Assembly: GCF_035978755.1 (NCBI RefSeq)
Contig: NZ_CP108414.1
Location: 496,001-560,000, forward strand
DNA length: 64,000 bases
Direction of reading: 5' to 3'
Source of the DNA: Streptomyces sp. NBC_01298
GTDB taxonomy: Bacteria; Actinomycetota; Actinomycetes; Streptomycetales; Streptomycetaceae
Shown: in pieces, positions 26,946 to 35,573 of the stretch
How the letters are laid out: the number at the start of each line of letters is the position of its first letter
How positions within the stretch are numbered: position 1 is the stretch's first letter
Made by a program: the position numbers and the translations under genes
The notes under the pieces: model-generated
The model's input: only the letters and a program-made list of their open reading frames with translations
Told to the model about the DNA's origin: nothing
Database searches by the model: none

Positions 26946-27845
26946 ATGGCGTCTCCCCTCGCGCCTCCCCCTGTGCCTCCCCTCGCGCCTCCCCTCCTAC
27001 TGCGCCGAACAGGTCTCATCGGCACGCTCCTCGCGCTCTTGGCCGTGCTGCTCTGCACCCCCGCCACCCCGGCCGCCGCCGAGGGCGATTGCCGGGTCCT
27101 GGCCCCCGGGGCCTCGGCGGCGGCCGAGCGCGCCGTCGCCGCCGGCTGCGAACAGGTGGGAAAGGGGGTCTGGTACACCTGGGGCGGTGGTCACGGCCCC
27201 ACGCCCGGTGCCACCTACGGGCAGGTGGACCCCACCGATCCGGCGAGCGAGCACGATCCCGAACGGCTCGGCTTCGACTGCTCGGGGTTCGTCCGCCACG
27301 CGTACGCGCGGGCCACCGGCTCGGACCCGCTCGACGGGGTGGCCAGTGCGCAGTACTACACGCACCGGGCGGCCGCCCGCTTCACGGCCGCCCAGGGGCT
27401 CGCGCCGCTGCTCCCCGGCGACCTGCTGGTGTGGGGGACCTCCCGCGACCTGCACCACATCGCCCTCTACCTCGGGGCGGGGAAGATCGCGGAGGCCCGC
27501 CAGTCGGGCACCAAGCTGATGGTCAGTGAGGTCACCGACGCCCGGCTGTCGACCGGCTATTACGGGGCGGTCCGCGTGGACACCGGCCCGGTCACGGGAC
27601 ACGTGTTCCAGACCTGGGGCACCGGTGTCTGGACCAAGGAGCAGCCCGCGACGGGGGCCGCCCGCGTCTACGCCTTCCCCGGGCCGACGACCATCCGCGT
27701 CGGATGCCAGAAGCACGCGGAGTCCGTGACCTCGGACGGCTACACCAATGACGCCTGGTCCTACCTTCCGGACTATCAGGCGTGGATGACGAATATTTAC
27801 GTCCGCGGGGCGGCTTGGCTGGAAAACGTGCCTACCTGTCGTTGA
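26946..27845 (+). CDS. Secreted NlpC/P60-family hydrolase
   Basis: The 299-residue protein has a signal peptide (RRTGLIGTLLALLAVLL, cut near PAAAEG) and an NlpC/P60 cysteine peptidase domain. The catalytic Cys112 sits in FDCSGFVRHAY and the catalytic His near 170 in LHHIALYLG. The family cleaves peptide bonds in peptidoglycan stem peptides outside the cell. Residues after about 210 (HVFQTWGTGVWTKEQPA ... YVRGAAWLENVPTC) form an extra domain resembling a wall-binding or SH3-like module. ATG 26946 has CGAGG eight bases upstream. It is the first of three consecutive secreted-protein genes. Confidence 0.88.
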   Translation: MASPLAPPPVPPLAPPLLLRRTGLIGTLLALLAVLLCTPATPAAAEGDCRVLAPGASAAAERAVAAGCEQVGKGVWYTWGGGHGPTPGATYGQVDPTDPASEHDPERLGFDCSGFVRHAYARATGSDPLDGVASAQYYTHRAAARFTAAQGLAPLLPGDLLVWGTSRDLHHIALYLGAGKIAEARQSGTKLMVSEVTDARLSTGYYGAVRVDTGPVTGHVFQTWGTGVWTKEQPATGAARVYAFPGPTTIRVGCQKHAESVTSDGYTNDAWSYLPDYQAWMTNIYVRGAAWLENVPTCR

Positions 27846-27855
27846 TCATCCGTAA

Positions 27856-29220
<1,365 letters not shown>

Positions 29221-29242
29221 CGGCGATTCCCGGACACCGGGA

Positions 29243-29274
29243 GGCTCCCGCCCCTTGGCCTGGGGGCGGGAGCC
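29243..29274 (+). terminator. Hairpin terminator
   Basis: The 12-base arms ggctcccgcccc (29243-29254) and ggggcgggagcc (29263-29274) are perfectly complementary with an 8-base loop, 22 bases after the serine hydrolase stop. Confidence 0.85.
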
Positions 29275-29336
29275 AGGAAAGCTGAACTCCGCATTCCCGC
29301 ACGGGCGTTGCCCGTGCGACCGATGAGGAGGACACG

Positions 29337-30137
29337 ATGGCCGACGTACCGCCCGTGAAACGTTCCCGCAGGGGGCCGGGCCGGCGGGCCCGCAGGATGC
29401 TCGCCGCCACGGCGGGGGCCGTGACGCTGGTCCTCGCCGTCCCGGGGATCGCGTACGCGGCTCCGCCCCCGGCCCTGCCCGGCAACGCGGACGGGCTGGA
29501 GCAGAGCTTCCAGCCGGCCTACGACTACGACCGCGACGGCTGTTACTCCAGTCCCGCCATCGGTCCGGACGGCACCCTCAACGGGGGCCTGAAGATGGGC
29601 GGCGACGTCAACGGCCAGTGCCGCGACCTCTCCGACCTCGACAACACCAACGGCTACTCCCGCGCGAAATGCAACAACGGCTGGTGCGCCGTCATGTACG
29701 CGCTCTACTTCGAGAAGGACCAGGTCTCCCTCGGCCCCGGCAGCGCCGGGCACCGGCACGACTGGGAGCACGTCGTGGTGTGGATCCAGAACAACCAGGT
29801 CGCCTACGTCTCCACCTCGGAGCACGGCAACTTCAAGGTCCACGCCGCCTCACAGATCCGCTTCGACGGCACCCACCCGAAGATCGTCTACCACAAGGAC
29901 GGCATCAGCACGCACTGCTTCCGCGCCGCGAACTCCAACGACGAGCCGCCGGAGAACCACAAGGGGACCTGGCAGTACCCGACGCTGGTCGGCTGGAACG
30001 GCTACCCGGCCGGGCTGCGCGACAAGCTGAGCCAGGCCGATTTCGGCAGCGCCCTGCTCGGCATCAAGGACGGCCAGTTCAACGGCCACCTGGCCAAGGC
30101 CAAACCGGCCGGCATCCCCTTCGACCCCAACGCGTGA
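29337..30137 (+). CDS. NPP1 (necrosis-inducing-like) secreted protein
   Basis: The 266-residue protein has a twin-arginine-rich N-terminus and signal helix (MLAATAGAVTLVLAVPGIAYA) ahead of an NPP1 domain. The hallmark heptapeptide GHRHDWE is intact at about residues 138-144, followed by HVVVWIQN. Cysteine pairs (CRDLSDLDN region, CNNGWC) match the disulfides of this family. NEP1-like proteins from plant-associated microbes bind sphingolipids in plant plasma membranes; many bacterial relatives have no tested activity, so cytolysis is not claimed. ATG 29337 has AGGAGG six bases upstream. Its own ribosome binding site and the terminator before it suggest separate transcription. Confidence 0.9.
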   Translation: MADVPPVKRSRRGPGRRARRMLAATAGAVTLVLAVPGIAYAAPPPALPGNADGLEQSFQPAYDYDRDGCYSSPAIGPDGTLNGGLKMGGDVNGQCRDLSDLDNTNGYSRAKCNNGWCAVMYALYFEKDQVSLGPGSAGHRHDWEHVVVWIQNNQVAYVSTSEHGNFKVHAASQIRFDGTHPKIVYHKDGISTHCFRAANSNDEPPENHKGTWQYPTLVGWNGYPAGLRDKLSQADFGSALLGIKDGQFNGHLAKAKPAGIPFDPNA

Positions 30138-30261
30138 CGGTCGCCGCCCCCGGGTGCGCACCGCCGGGCGGACCCGGGGGCGGGCGGCGGCGGGGCTCCG
30201 GATAGGGTCCCCGTACCGCCCCTGCCCGGCCGACGGCCGCCCTGCCCGGAAACCTGCCGCC

Positions 30262-30852
30262 ATGAGTACCGCGCTGCACCCCGCTTCGTCCCCCGACGCC
30301 TCCGGCTCCCCTGAGGCCTCCGGCTCCCCCGGGGCCGAAGTCCCCGGGGCGCCCCGCCGCCGGATGATCGGCGGCCGGGCTCCGGCCCGGCCCACGGCCG
30401 CCGCCGCGATCCACAGCATCAGCGCCGCGACGGCGGTCCTGTTGTGGCTCGTGGCGGTCGGAGCCATGATCCACGAGCCCATCCTCATCCCCCCGCTGGC
30501 CGCCAGCGCCGCCCTCGTGCACAGCGCGCCCACGCTGCCGCTGGCGCAGCCGCGCGGGGTGATCATCGGGCACATGGTGGGAGCGGCCGTCGGCTACGGC
30601 GTGCTGGCCGTGGCCGGAAGCAGCGCCTGGGGGGCCGCCGTGGCCGCCGGTGTGACGCTGGCGCTGGTCATGGCCGCGCGCACCCCGCATTCACCCGCCT
30701 GCGCCACCGCCGTGGTGGTCGTGCTCCAGAGTCCGGTGGCGGCCCGGTTCGTCCCGCTGCTGTTCGGCTCGACGGTCCTGATCGTCCTGACCGGGTACGC
30801 GGCCTCCCGGATTCGCCGCAAAGCGCCGAGGTACCCCGCCTACTGGTGGTGA
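30262..30852 (+). CDS. HPP-family membrane protein
   Basis: The 196-residue protein has four or five hydrophobic segments and the HPP-family layout, including LAQPRGVIIGHMVGAAVGY and the loop corresponding to the name-giving His-Pro-Pro motif, here THSPACATAVVVVLQSP (HSP instead of HPP). Some HPP proteins transport nitrite into chloroplasts; bacterial roles are mostly unknown. The first 45 residues are Ser/Pro/Gly-rich with a repeated ASGSPEASGSPGA phrase. ATG 30262 is used; the longer open frame upstream lacks support. Confidence 0.8.
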   Translation: MSTALHPASSPDASGSPEASGSPGAEVPGAPRRRMIGGRAPARPTAAAAIHSISAATAVLLWLVAVGAMIHEPILIPPLAASAALVHSAPTLPLAQPRGVIIGHMVGAAVGYGVLAVAGSSAWGAAVAAGVTLALVMAARTPHSPACATAVVVVLQSPVAARFVPLLFGSTVLIVLTGYAASRIRRKAPRYPAYWW

Positions 30853-30950
30853 CCGTACGTGACCGCGGGCGGCGTTCGAGATGCGCCCGCGGTGTACTGC
30901 TGGTTCGCTGAAAGCCGCCCGGCGTCCCCCCACAGCGCCCAGGAGTGATC

Positions 30951-31136
30951 ATGAGTGCAGGCGAATCCCACGGCCGGTCCCGGCAGCTGCGCGACAAGGC
31001 GCAGGAACTGGACGAGGCCGCCACCCGCTCGACCGACCCCGACGAGAGCCGGCGACTGAGGGACAAGGCGCGCCGGCTGCGCGAGCAGAGCGAGCAGGAG
31101 CGCGTCATCGACGACCCGGGCATGGACCTGCGGTAG
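30951..31136 (+). CDS. Small hydrophilic protein (DUF6381-like)
   Basis: This 61-residue, highly charged, probably alpha-helical protein has the sequence pattern of small Streptomyces proteins grouped as DUF6381 (SRQLRDKAQELDEAATRSTD, RRLRDKARRLREQSEQE). Function is unknown. ATG 30951 is selected because AGGAG (30941-30945) is well placed; the GTG at 30945 lies in that site. Confidence 0.72.
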   Translation: MSAGESHGRSRQLRDKAQELDEAATRSTDPDESRRLRDKARRLREQSEQERVIDDPGMDLR

Positions 31137-31181
31137 CCCCGGCGGGCGAGCCGGGGCCCGGCCGAGGGGCTACGAGGCCAT

Positions 31182-31205
31182 GGGGCTACGGGGCTACGGG
31201 GCTAC
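31182..31205. repeat. 3 x 8-bp repeat over a stop codon
   Basis: Three perfect ggggctac units (31182-31205), with a fourth at 31166-31173, lie at the 3' end of the next minus-strand gene. The TAG stop (31194-31196) falls inside the middle unit. Confidence 0.75.
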
Positions 31206-31544
31206 GGCCGCCGCGGGGGCCTCGTCGAGCTCCCACGCGTGGCGCTTGAACTCGCGGACGAAGTCGGCGTGGTCCTCCCACTGGCGGGCGATGCCGCGCA
31301 GCACGTCCCAGTGGTGCTCCACCGCCTGGTCGATGACCCGGCGGACGGCCGGCTCGGCCGTCTCCCGCTGCGCGATGAGGCTCTTCGCCACCGAGGCCTC
31401 CAGGGCGGCGTTGCGCAGGGCGCGCAGGGCGCGGGAGGTGTCGTCCATCCCGAAGCCGTTCTCGCTGCCCGTCTCCTCGGCGAAGAGCGGGGTGAGCCGC
31501 GCCTCGATGAAGGCGGTGATCCGCTCGAAGTGGCGTACGTCCAT
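31194..31544 (-). CDS. Hypothetical soluble protein
   Basis: No family is recognised. The 116-residue protein is predicted to be mostly helical (ERITAFIEARLTPLFAEE, VRRVIDQAVEHHWDVLRGIA, ADFVREFKRHAWELDE), with no signal or membrane segment. The pattern RALRALRNAALEASVAKSLIA resembles small Streptomyces proteins that follow each genome's DUF series, but I cannot name one. ATG 31544 is preferred because GGAG lies seven bases upstream; ATG 31556 would add four residues. Confidence 0.72.
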   Translation of the reverse strand: MDVRHFERITAFIEARLTPLFAEETGSENGFGMDDTSRALRALRNAALEASVAKSLIAQRETAEPAVRRVIDQAVEHHWDVLRGIARQWEDHADFVREFKRHAWELDEAPAAAVAP

Positions 31545-31660
31545 CGGGGGCTCCATCTCGGGTCGCTGCGCTGTCCGGCGCGAACCGGGCCCGCACCGGC
31601 GATCATTATCCCGCAGCCGGGCACCCGCTCCGTTCCGGGGGCGGCCACTAACGTGGCCGC

Positions 31661-32254
31661 ATGAACGAGCTGGAGGAGCCGGACGCGCCGGACGGCGTCG
31701 AGGTCATCGCGTTCGCCGACGGCGCGGCCTTCGAGGAGTGGCTGGCCGGGCACCACACCCGGCACGAGGGCGTGTGGGTCAGGCTGGCGAAGAAGGCGTC
31801 CGGGATCGCTTCGGTCTCCTCGGACGAGCTGGTCGACATCGGGCTCTGCTACGGCTGGATCTCCGGGCAGCGCCGCTCCCTGGACGAGCGGTACTACCTG
31901 CAGAAGTACGTGCCCCGCAGGCCCCGCAGCCTCTGGTCGCAGGTCAATGTCGACAAGGTGACCGAGCTGACGGCCCTGGGACGGATGCGCGAACCGGGGC
32001 TCGCCGAGGTGCGCAAGGCGCAGGAGGACGGCCGCTGGGCGGGGGCCTACGCCTCCCAGCGGACGGCGGAGGTGCCGCCCGACCTCGCCGCGGCCCTGGC
32101 CGGGGACCCGGCCGCCCGGGCGGCCTTCGAGGCCCTGGACCGGACCGGGCGCTACCTCGTCGCCCTGCCCCTTCTCCAGGCCCTCACCCCGGAGACCCGG
32201 CGGGCCCGCCTGGAACAGGCCGTACGTCTCCTGGCGCGGGGCGCCGCCGGCTGA
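31661..32254 (+). CDS. YdeI/OmpD-associated family protein
   Basis: The 197-residue protein matches the YdeI family: FADGAAFEEWLAGHHTRHEGVWVRLAKK, GLCYGWISGQRRSLDERYYLQKYVPRRPRSLWSQVN (shown only as motif regions: CYGWISGQ, RRPRSLWS) and a C-terminal helical tail. The family is widespread in soil actinobacteria; stress or peptide-resistance roles were reported for enteric members, but no biochemical activity is established. It is monocistronic. Confidence 0.8.
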   Translation: MNELEEPDAPDGVEVIAFADGAAFEEWLAGHHTRHEGVWVRLAKKASGIASVSSDELVDIGLCYGWISGQRRSLDERYYLQKYVPRRPRSLWSQVNVDKVTELTALGRMREPGLAEVRKAQEDGRWAGAYASQRTAEVPPDLAAALAGDPAARAAFEALDRTGRYLVALPLLQALTPETRRARLEQAVRLLARGAAG

Positions 32255-32374
32255 CCCGGCCCGGCCCGTCCGGTCCCGTTAATCCATTGCCGAGGAACCG
32301 GTGGCCCGGCTAGGTTCGCCCGAGCCGTCCGGGGCGTTCCGAGCCGGCACTGTCGACGAGGAGGTGTGGAGCAC

Positions 32375-32467
32375 ATGCGCACGAGTGCCCAGCAGGTGAG
32401 CCCGCGCACTGACCCTTTCCGCCTCCTCACGACGGAGACACCTTGTCGCTCCACATCACCCCACTGA
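32375..32467 (+). CDS. Small upstream ORF / putative leader peptide
   Basis: This 30-codon ORF begins at ATG 32375, nine bases after a strong GAGGAGG site (32358-32364), and stops at TGA 32465. It overlaps the start of the GNAT gene (TTG 32443) by 25 bases in another frame. The peptide has many Thr, Arg and Pro and an internal DPFRLL...PCRS pattern faintly like actinobacterial leader peptides. Its ribosome binding site is better than the GNAT gene's own, so translation of the two is probably linked. Whether the peptide itself acts is unknown. Confidence 0.5.
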   Translation: MRTSAQQVSPRTDPFRLLTTETPCRSTSPH

Positions 32468-33321
32468 CCGACCCCGCTCACGGGGCACACAGCCGACGCC
32501 TCGCGTGGCTGGCGTCCGACGCCGATTCCGTCCCCGTCGGGACGGCCTTCCTGCGCCTGTTCGACGGCGGACAGGAGCACCTGGCCGAGCTGACCCTCCA
32601 CGTCCATCCCACGGAGCGGCGCCAGGGCGTCGGCTCGAGGCTCCTCGACGCGGCCGTGGCCGCCGCTCGGGACAACGCCCGACGCTGCGTCACCGCGCAG
32701 GCCGAAGCCGGATCGCCCGCCGATCACTTCCTGCCGGCCCACGGCTTCCGCAAGGTGCTCACCTTGAGGTTCGCCCGCTTGCCGCTGGCCGACGTGGACC
32801 CCGCCGCCCTCGCCGCGATCATCGAACGTCCGCACCCCGGCTACCGGCTGGAGTCCTGGCGGGGAACCGTCCCCGACGGCCTCGCCCGGACGTTCGCCGC
32901 CTCGCGCCGCGCCATGGACGACATGCCCATGGAGGACACCGACCACGGCATCACGATCTGGGACGTGGACCGGGTCCGGGCCGCGGCGAAGGCCGTTGAA
33001 GACCGCGGGGAGCAGCTGCACACGGTCGTCGCCATCGACACGGCCGACGGCTCGATCGCCGGGTTCACCGAGCTCGTCGTCCCCGGCGACGGCAAGGGTG
33101 ACGGCCAGCACTACGGCACCGCCGTGCTGCCCGAGCACCGCGGACACGGGCTCGGCCGATGGATGAAGGCCGAGTCCATCCGGCAGGCCCACGCGCGCCA
33201 TCCGGACCTCGGCGGCCTCCTGACCGACACCGCCGACAGCAACACGCACATGAGGCACATCAGCGACAGCCTCGACTACGTGCCCACGCACACGACGGTC
33301 CAGTACCAACTCGACCTGTAG
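32443..33321 (+). CDS. Two-domain GNAT acetyltransferase
   Basis: This 292-residue protein contains two GNAT folds. The first has the acetyl-CoA loop RRQGVGSRLL near residue 65; the second has RGHGLGRWMK near 236 and ends with a typical SLDYVPTHTT strand. It would transfer acetyl groups from acetyl-CoA to an amine; the substrate is unknown. The TTG start has GGAG six bases upstream. It is preceded and overlapped by the small ORF at 32375. Confidence 0.87.
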   Translation: MSLHITPLTDPAHGAHSRRLAWLASDADSVPVGTAFLRLFDGGQEHLAELTLHVHPTERRQGVGSRLLDAAVAAARDNARRCVTAQAEAGSPADHFLPAHGFRKVLTLRFARLPLADVDPAALAAIIERPHPGYRLESWRGTVPDGLARTFAASRRAMDDMPMEDTDHGITIWDVDRVRAAAKAVEDRGEQLHTVVAIDTADGSIAGFTELVVPGDGKGDGQHYGTAVLPEHRGHGLGRWMKAESIRQAHARHPDLGGLLTDTADSNTHMRHISDSLDYVPTHTTVQYQLDL

Positions 33322-33399
33322 GGACGAGCGGCCGACAGGCCGGACCCGGCTTCACCTGGTCCGGCCCGTCGGCACGTTCACAACGGATCGGCCCCCGGC

Positions 33400-34593
33400 C
33401 TACCAGCGGACCGGAAGGCGGCTCACGCCGTGCATCAGGGTGCCCGGCAGCCAGGCCGGCGGGCCGGCCGCCGGGTCCTCGGCCAGGTCGGGGAAGCGTT
33501 CGAGCAGGGAGCGGATGGCGATGCGGCCCTCCATGCGGGCCAGCGGGGCGCCGATGCAGAAGTGGATTCCGTGGCCGAAGGCCAGGTGGCCCTGCGGGAC
33601 GCGGCCGATGTCGAAGGCCCCGGGGTCCGCGAAGCGGGCGGGGTCGCGGTCGGCACCGCCCAGGGAGACGAACACGGTGGCCCCGGCCGGGATGACGGTG
33701 CCGCCCAGGTCGAGGGGTTCGCGGGCGTAGCGGTACGTGGTGTGCTGCACGGGGCCGTCGTAGCGGAGCATCTCCTCGACCGCTCCGTCGATCAGTCCGT
33801 CGAAGTCCCCGCGCAGCGCGGCCAGTTGTTCCGGGTGGGCGAGCAGGGCCCGTACCCCGTTGGAGATGAGGTTGACGGTGGTCTCGTGGCCCGCGATCAG
33901 CAGCAGGAAGGCCATCCCGATGACCTCGTCGGAGGACAGCGAGTCCCCGTCCTCGTCGCTGGCGCGGATCAGCGCGCTGAGCAGATCCTCGCCGGGGTCC
34001 TTGGACTTGGCCCCGATGAGCTCCACGAGGTACCTCCCCATCTCCCGGTTCGCGACGCCGTTCGCGTCGACCGAGGTGGGGGAGACGATCTCGTTGGACC
34101 AGTAGCGGAACCTGGCCCGGTCGAGGTCGGGGACGCCGAGCAGCTCGCAGATGACGGTCATCGGCAGCGGGAACGCCAGCGCTTCGATCAGGTCGCCGGC
34201 GCGCTCCGGCCCGGCGGCCATCGCGTCGAGCAGTTCGTCGGCGATCTGCTGGATCCGCGCCCGCATGCCCTCCATCCGGCGCGCGGTGAACTCCCTGGAG
34301 ACCAGACGCCGCAGCCGGGTGTGGTGGGGCGGGTCGGATTCCAGCATGTTGGAACTCACGGCGCTGATCTGAACGTCCGCGAAGTCGCCCGCAGTGCGCC
34401 AGTCCTTGGACAGGGCCGGGTGGTTGAGCGCGCGGCGCCCCTCTTCGTGCCCGACGATCATCCAGCTCGGCTCGGGATCGCCGGCATTGAGGACGATCCG
34501 GTGGACGGGCCCCGCCGCACGCATCCTCTCGTAGAAGGCGTACGGGTCGGCGTCGAACTCTTCCGCGCCGGCGCTGATGTCCATGACTGGCAT
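33400..34593 (-). CDS. Cytochrome P450
   Basis: A soluble 397-residue bacterial-type P450, close in pattern to the CYP105/107 groups. It has the I-helix motif AGHETT near 231, the ExxR motif (EEMLRYDGPVQ) near 280 and the heme loop FGHGIHFCIG with the Cys ligand near 348. Such enzymes hydroxylate secondary metabolites or xenobiotics with a ferredoxin and reductase. ATG 34593 is chosen, with MDISAG at 34584 as an alternative; the open frame to 34755 overlaps the divergent dienelactone hydrolase gene. No ferredoxin gene is next to it; the FprA-type reductase at 41275 could supply electrons (inference). Confidence 0.9.
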   Translation of the reverse strand: MPVMDISAGAEEFDADPYAFYERMRAAGPVHRIVLNAGDPEPSWMIVGHEEGRRALNHPALSKDWRTAGDFADVQISAVSSNMLESDPPHHTRLRRLVSREFTARRMEGMRARIQQIADELLDAMAAGPERAGDLIEALAFPLPMTVICELLGVPDLDRARFRYWSNEIVSPTSVDANGVANREMGRYLVELIGAKSKDPGEDLLSALIRASDEDGDSLSSDEVIGMAFLLLIAGHETTVNLISNGVRALLAHPEQLAALRGDFDGLIDGAVEEMLRYDGPVQHTTYRYAREPLDLGGTVIPAGATVFVSLGGADRDPARFADPGAFDIGRVPQGHLAFGHGIHFCIGAPLARMEGRIAIRSLLERFPDLAEDPAAGPPAWLPGTLMHGVSRLPVRW

Positions 34594-34708
34594 CGGACCA
34601 CGGTACGCCCCCGGTTGGGGCCCGGCGAGGGTGGTTTCCGGACACTCCGGGGCAAGACTCCGATCACGGTAGTCTGCGGCCTTCGCCATACGAAAGAGGG
34701 GGACGGCC

Positions 34709-35473
34709 ATGACGACCGCATGCGAGGTAGTCCGGACGACGGTGGAGGTCGTCACCCGGGACGGCGCCGCCGATGCCTATCTGGCCCGGCCCGACGGCGA
34801 AGGCCCGTACCCGGGGGTGCTGTTGTACGTGAACGCCCTCGGGATCCGTCCGCACGTCAAGTCCGTGGCGGACCGGATCGCGGCGGCCGGCCACGTGGTG
34901 CTGATGCCCAACCTCTTCTACCGCCACGGGCGCGCACCGGTGTTCGAGCTGCCGGAGTTCGTGGACTTCGACCGGCAGCCTGAGCTCTTCGACCGGATCG
35001 GACCGGCCCTGCGCTCGCTGACCGCCGAGCTGGCGATGCGCGACGCGGAGGCCTATCTGGAGCGGCTCGCGGGCCTCCCGGACGTGGCCGCCGGGCCCGT
35101 GGCGATCACGGGGTACTGCCTGGGCGCCCGGCTGGCCCTGCTCACGGCCGGTACGTATCCCGAACGGGTGGCCGCCGCGGCCGGTTTCCACGGCGGGTTC
35201 CTGGCCACGGACGCGGCGGACAGTCCGCACCTGGTGGCGCACCGGGTCACCGCCGAGCTCTACTTCGGCCACGCGGACCAGGATCCGACGCTGCCGGCCG
35301 AGGAGATCGACCGGCTGGGGAAGGCCCTGGCGGCGGCGGGCGTCCGCCACCGGGCCGAGGTGTACGAGGGCGCGGCGCACGGCTACACCCTGGCCGACAC
35401 GAGCTCCTACGACGCGGCCGCGGACGAGCGGCACTGGGCCGCGCTGTTCGCCCTGCTGGACCGGACGTTCTGA
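34709..35473 (+). CDS. Dienelactone hydrolase family protein
   Basis: A 254-residue alpha/beta hydrolase with a cysteine nucleophile in GYCLG (Cys137), an acid in the loop HADQDPTLP and a histidine in AAHGYTL. These are the triad features of dienelactone hydrolases, which open lactone rings in aromatic degradation; many paralogs act on other esters. It is divergent from the P450, and a joint catabolic role is possible but not shown. GAGGGGG precedes ATG 34709. A strong hairpin follows. Confidence 0.88.
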   Translation: MTTACEVVRTTVEVVTRDGAADAYLARPDGEGPYPGVLLYVNALGIRPHVKSVADRIAAAGHVVLMPNLFYRHGRAPVFELPEFVDFDRQPELFDRIGPALRSLTAELAMRDAEAYLERLAGLPDVAAGPVAITGYCLGARLALLTAGTYPERVAAAAGFHGGFLATDAADSPHLVAHRVTAELYFGHADQDPTLPAEEIDRLGKALAAAGVRHRAEVYEGAAHGYTLADTSSYDAAADERHWAALFALLDRTF

Positions 35474-35510
35474 ACTCCGCGGGCCCGGCTTCCTGCCGGG
35501 CCCGCGGAGT
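35474..35510 (+). terminator. 16-bp perfect hairpin terminator
   Basis: The arms 35474-35489 (actccgcgggcccggc) and 35495-35510 are exact complements with a 5-base loop. The hairpin begins at the last base after the dienelactone hydrolase stop. Confidence 0.88.
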
Positions 35511-35511
35511 C

Positions 35512-35573
35512 ACGGGGCCGCGCCGCTACGGGGCCGCGCCGCTACGGAGCCGCCCCGCTACGGAGCCGCGATC
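35512..35573. repeat. 4 x 16-bp tandem repeat ending at a stop codon
   Basis: Two exact copies of acggggccgcgccgct are followed by two variants, the last running into the stop codon (35572-35574) of the glycine-rich secreted protein gene. Confidence 0.8.

Noticed and set aside
21379..27519. Open frame of 2046 codons on the plus strand, overlapping AI-2E, I36-like, nSTAND and NlpC genes
   Set aside because: It is a GC-rich shadow frame: Arg/Pro/Gly/Ala-dominated with no domain, while the overlapped genes have clear family motifs.
29337..30137. Calling the NPP1 protein a confirmed cytotoxin
   Set aside because: The heptapeptide is intact, but many family members lack toxicity; sequence alone cannot show it.
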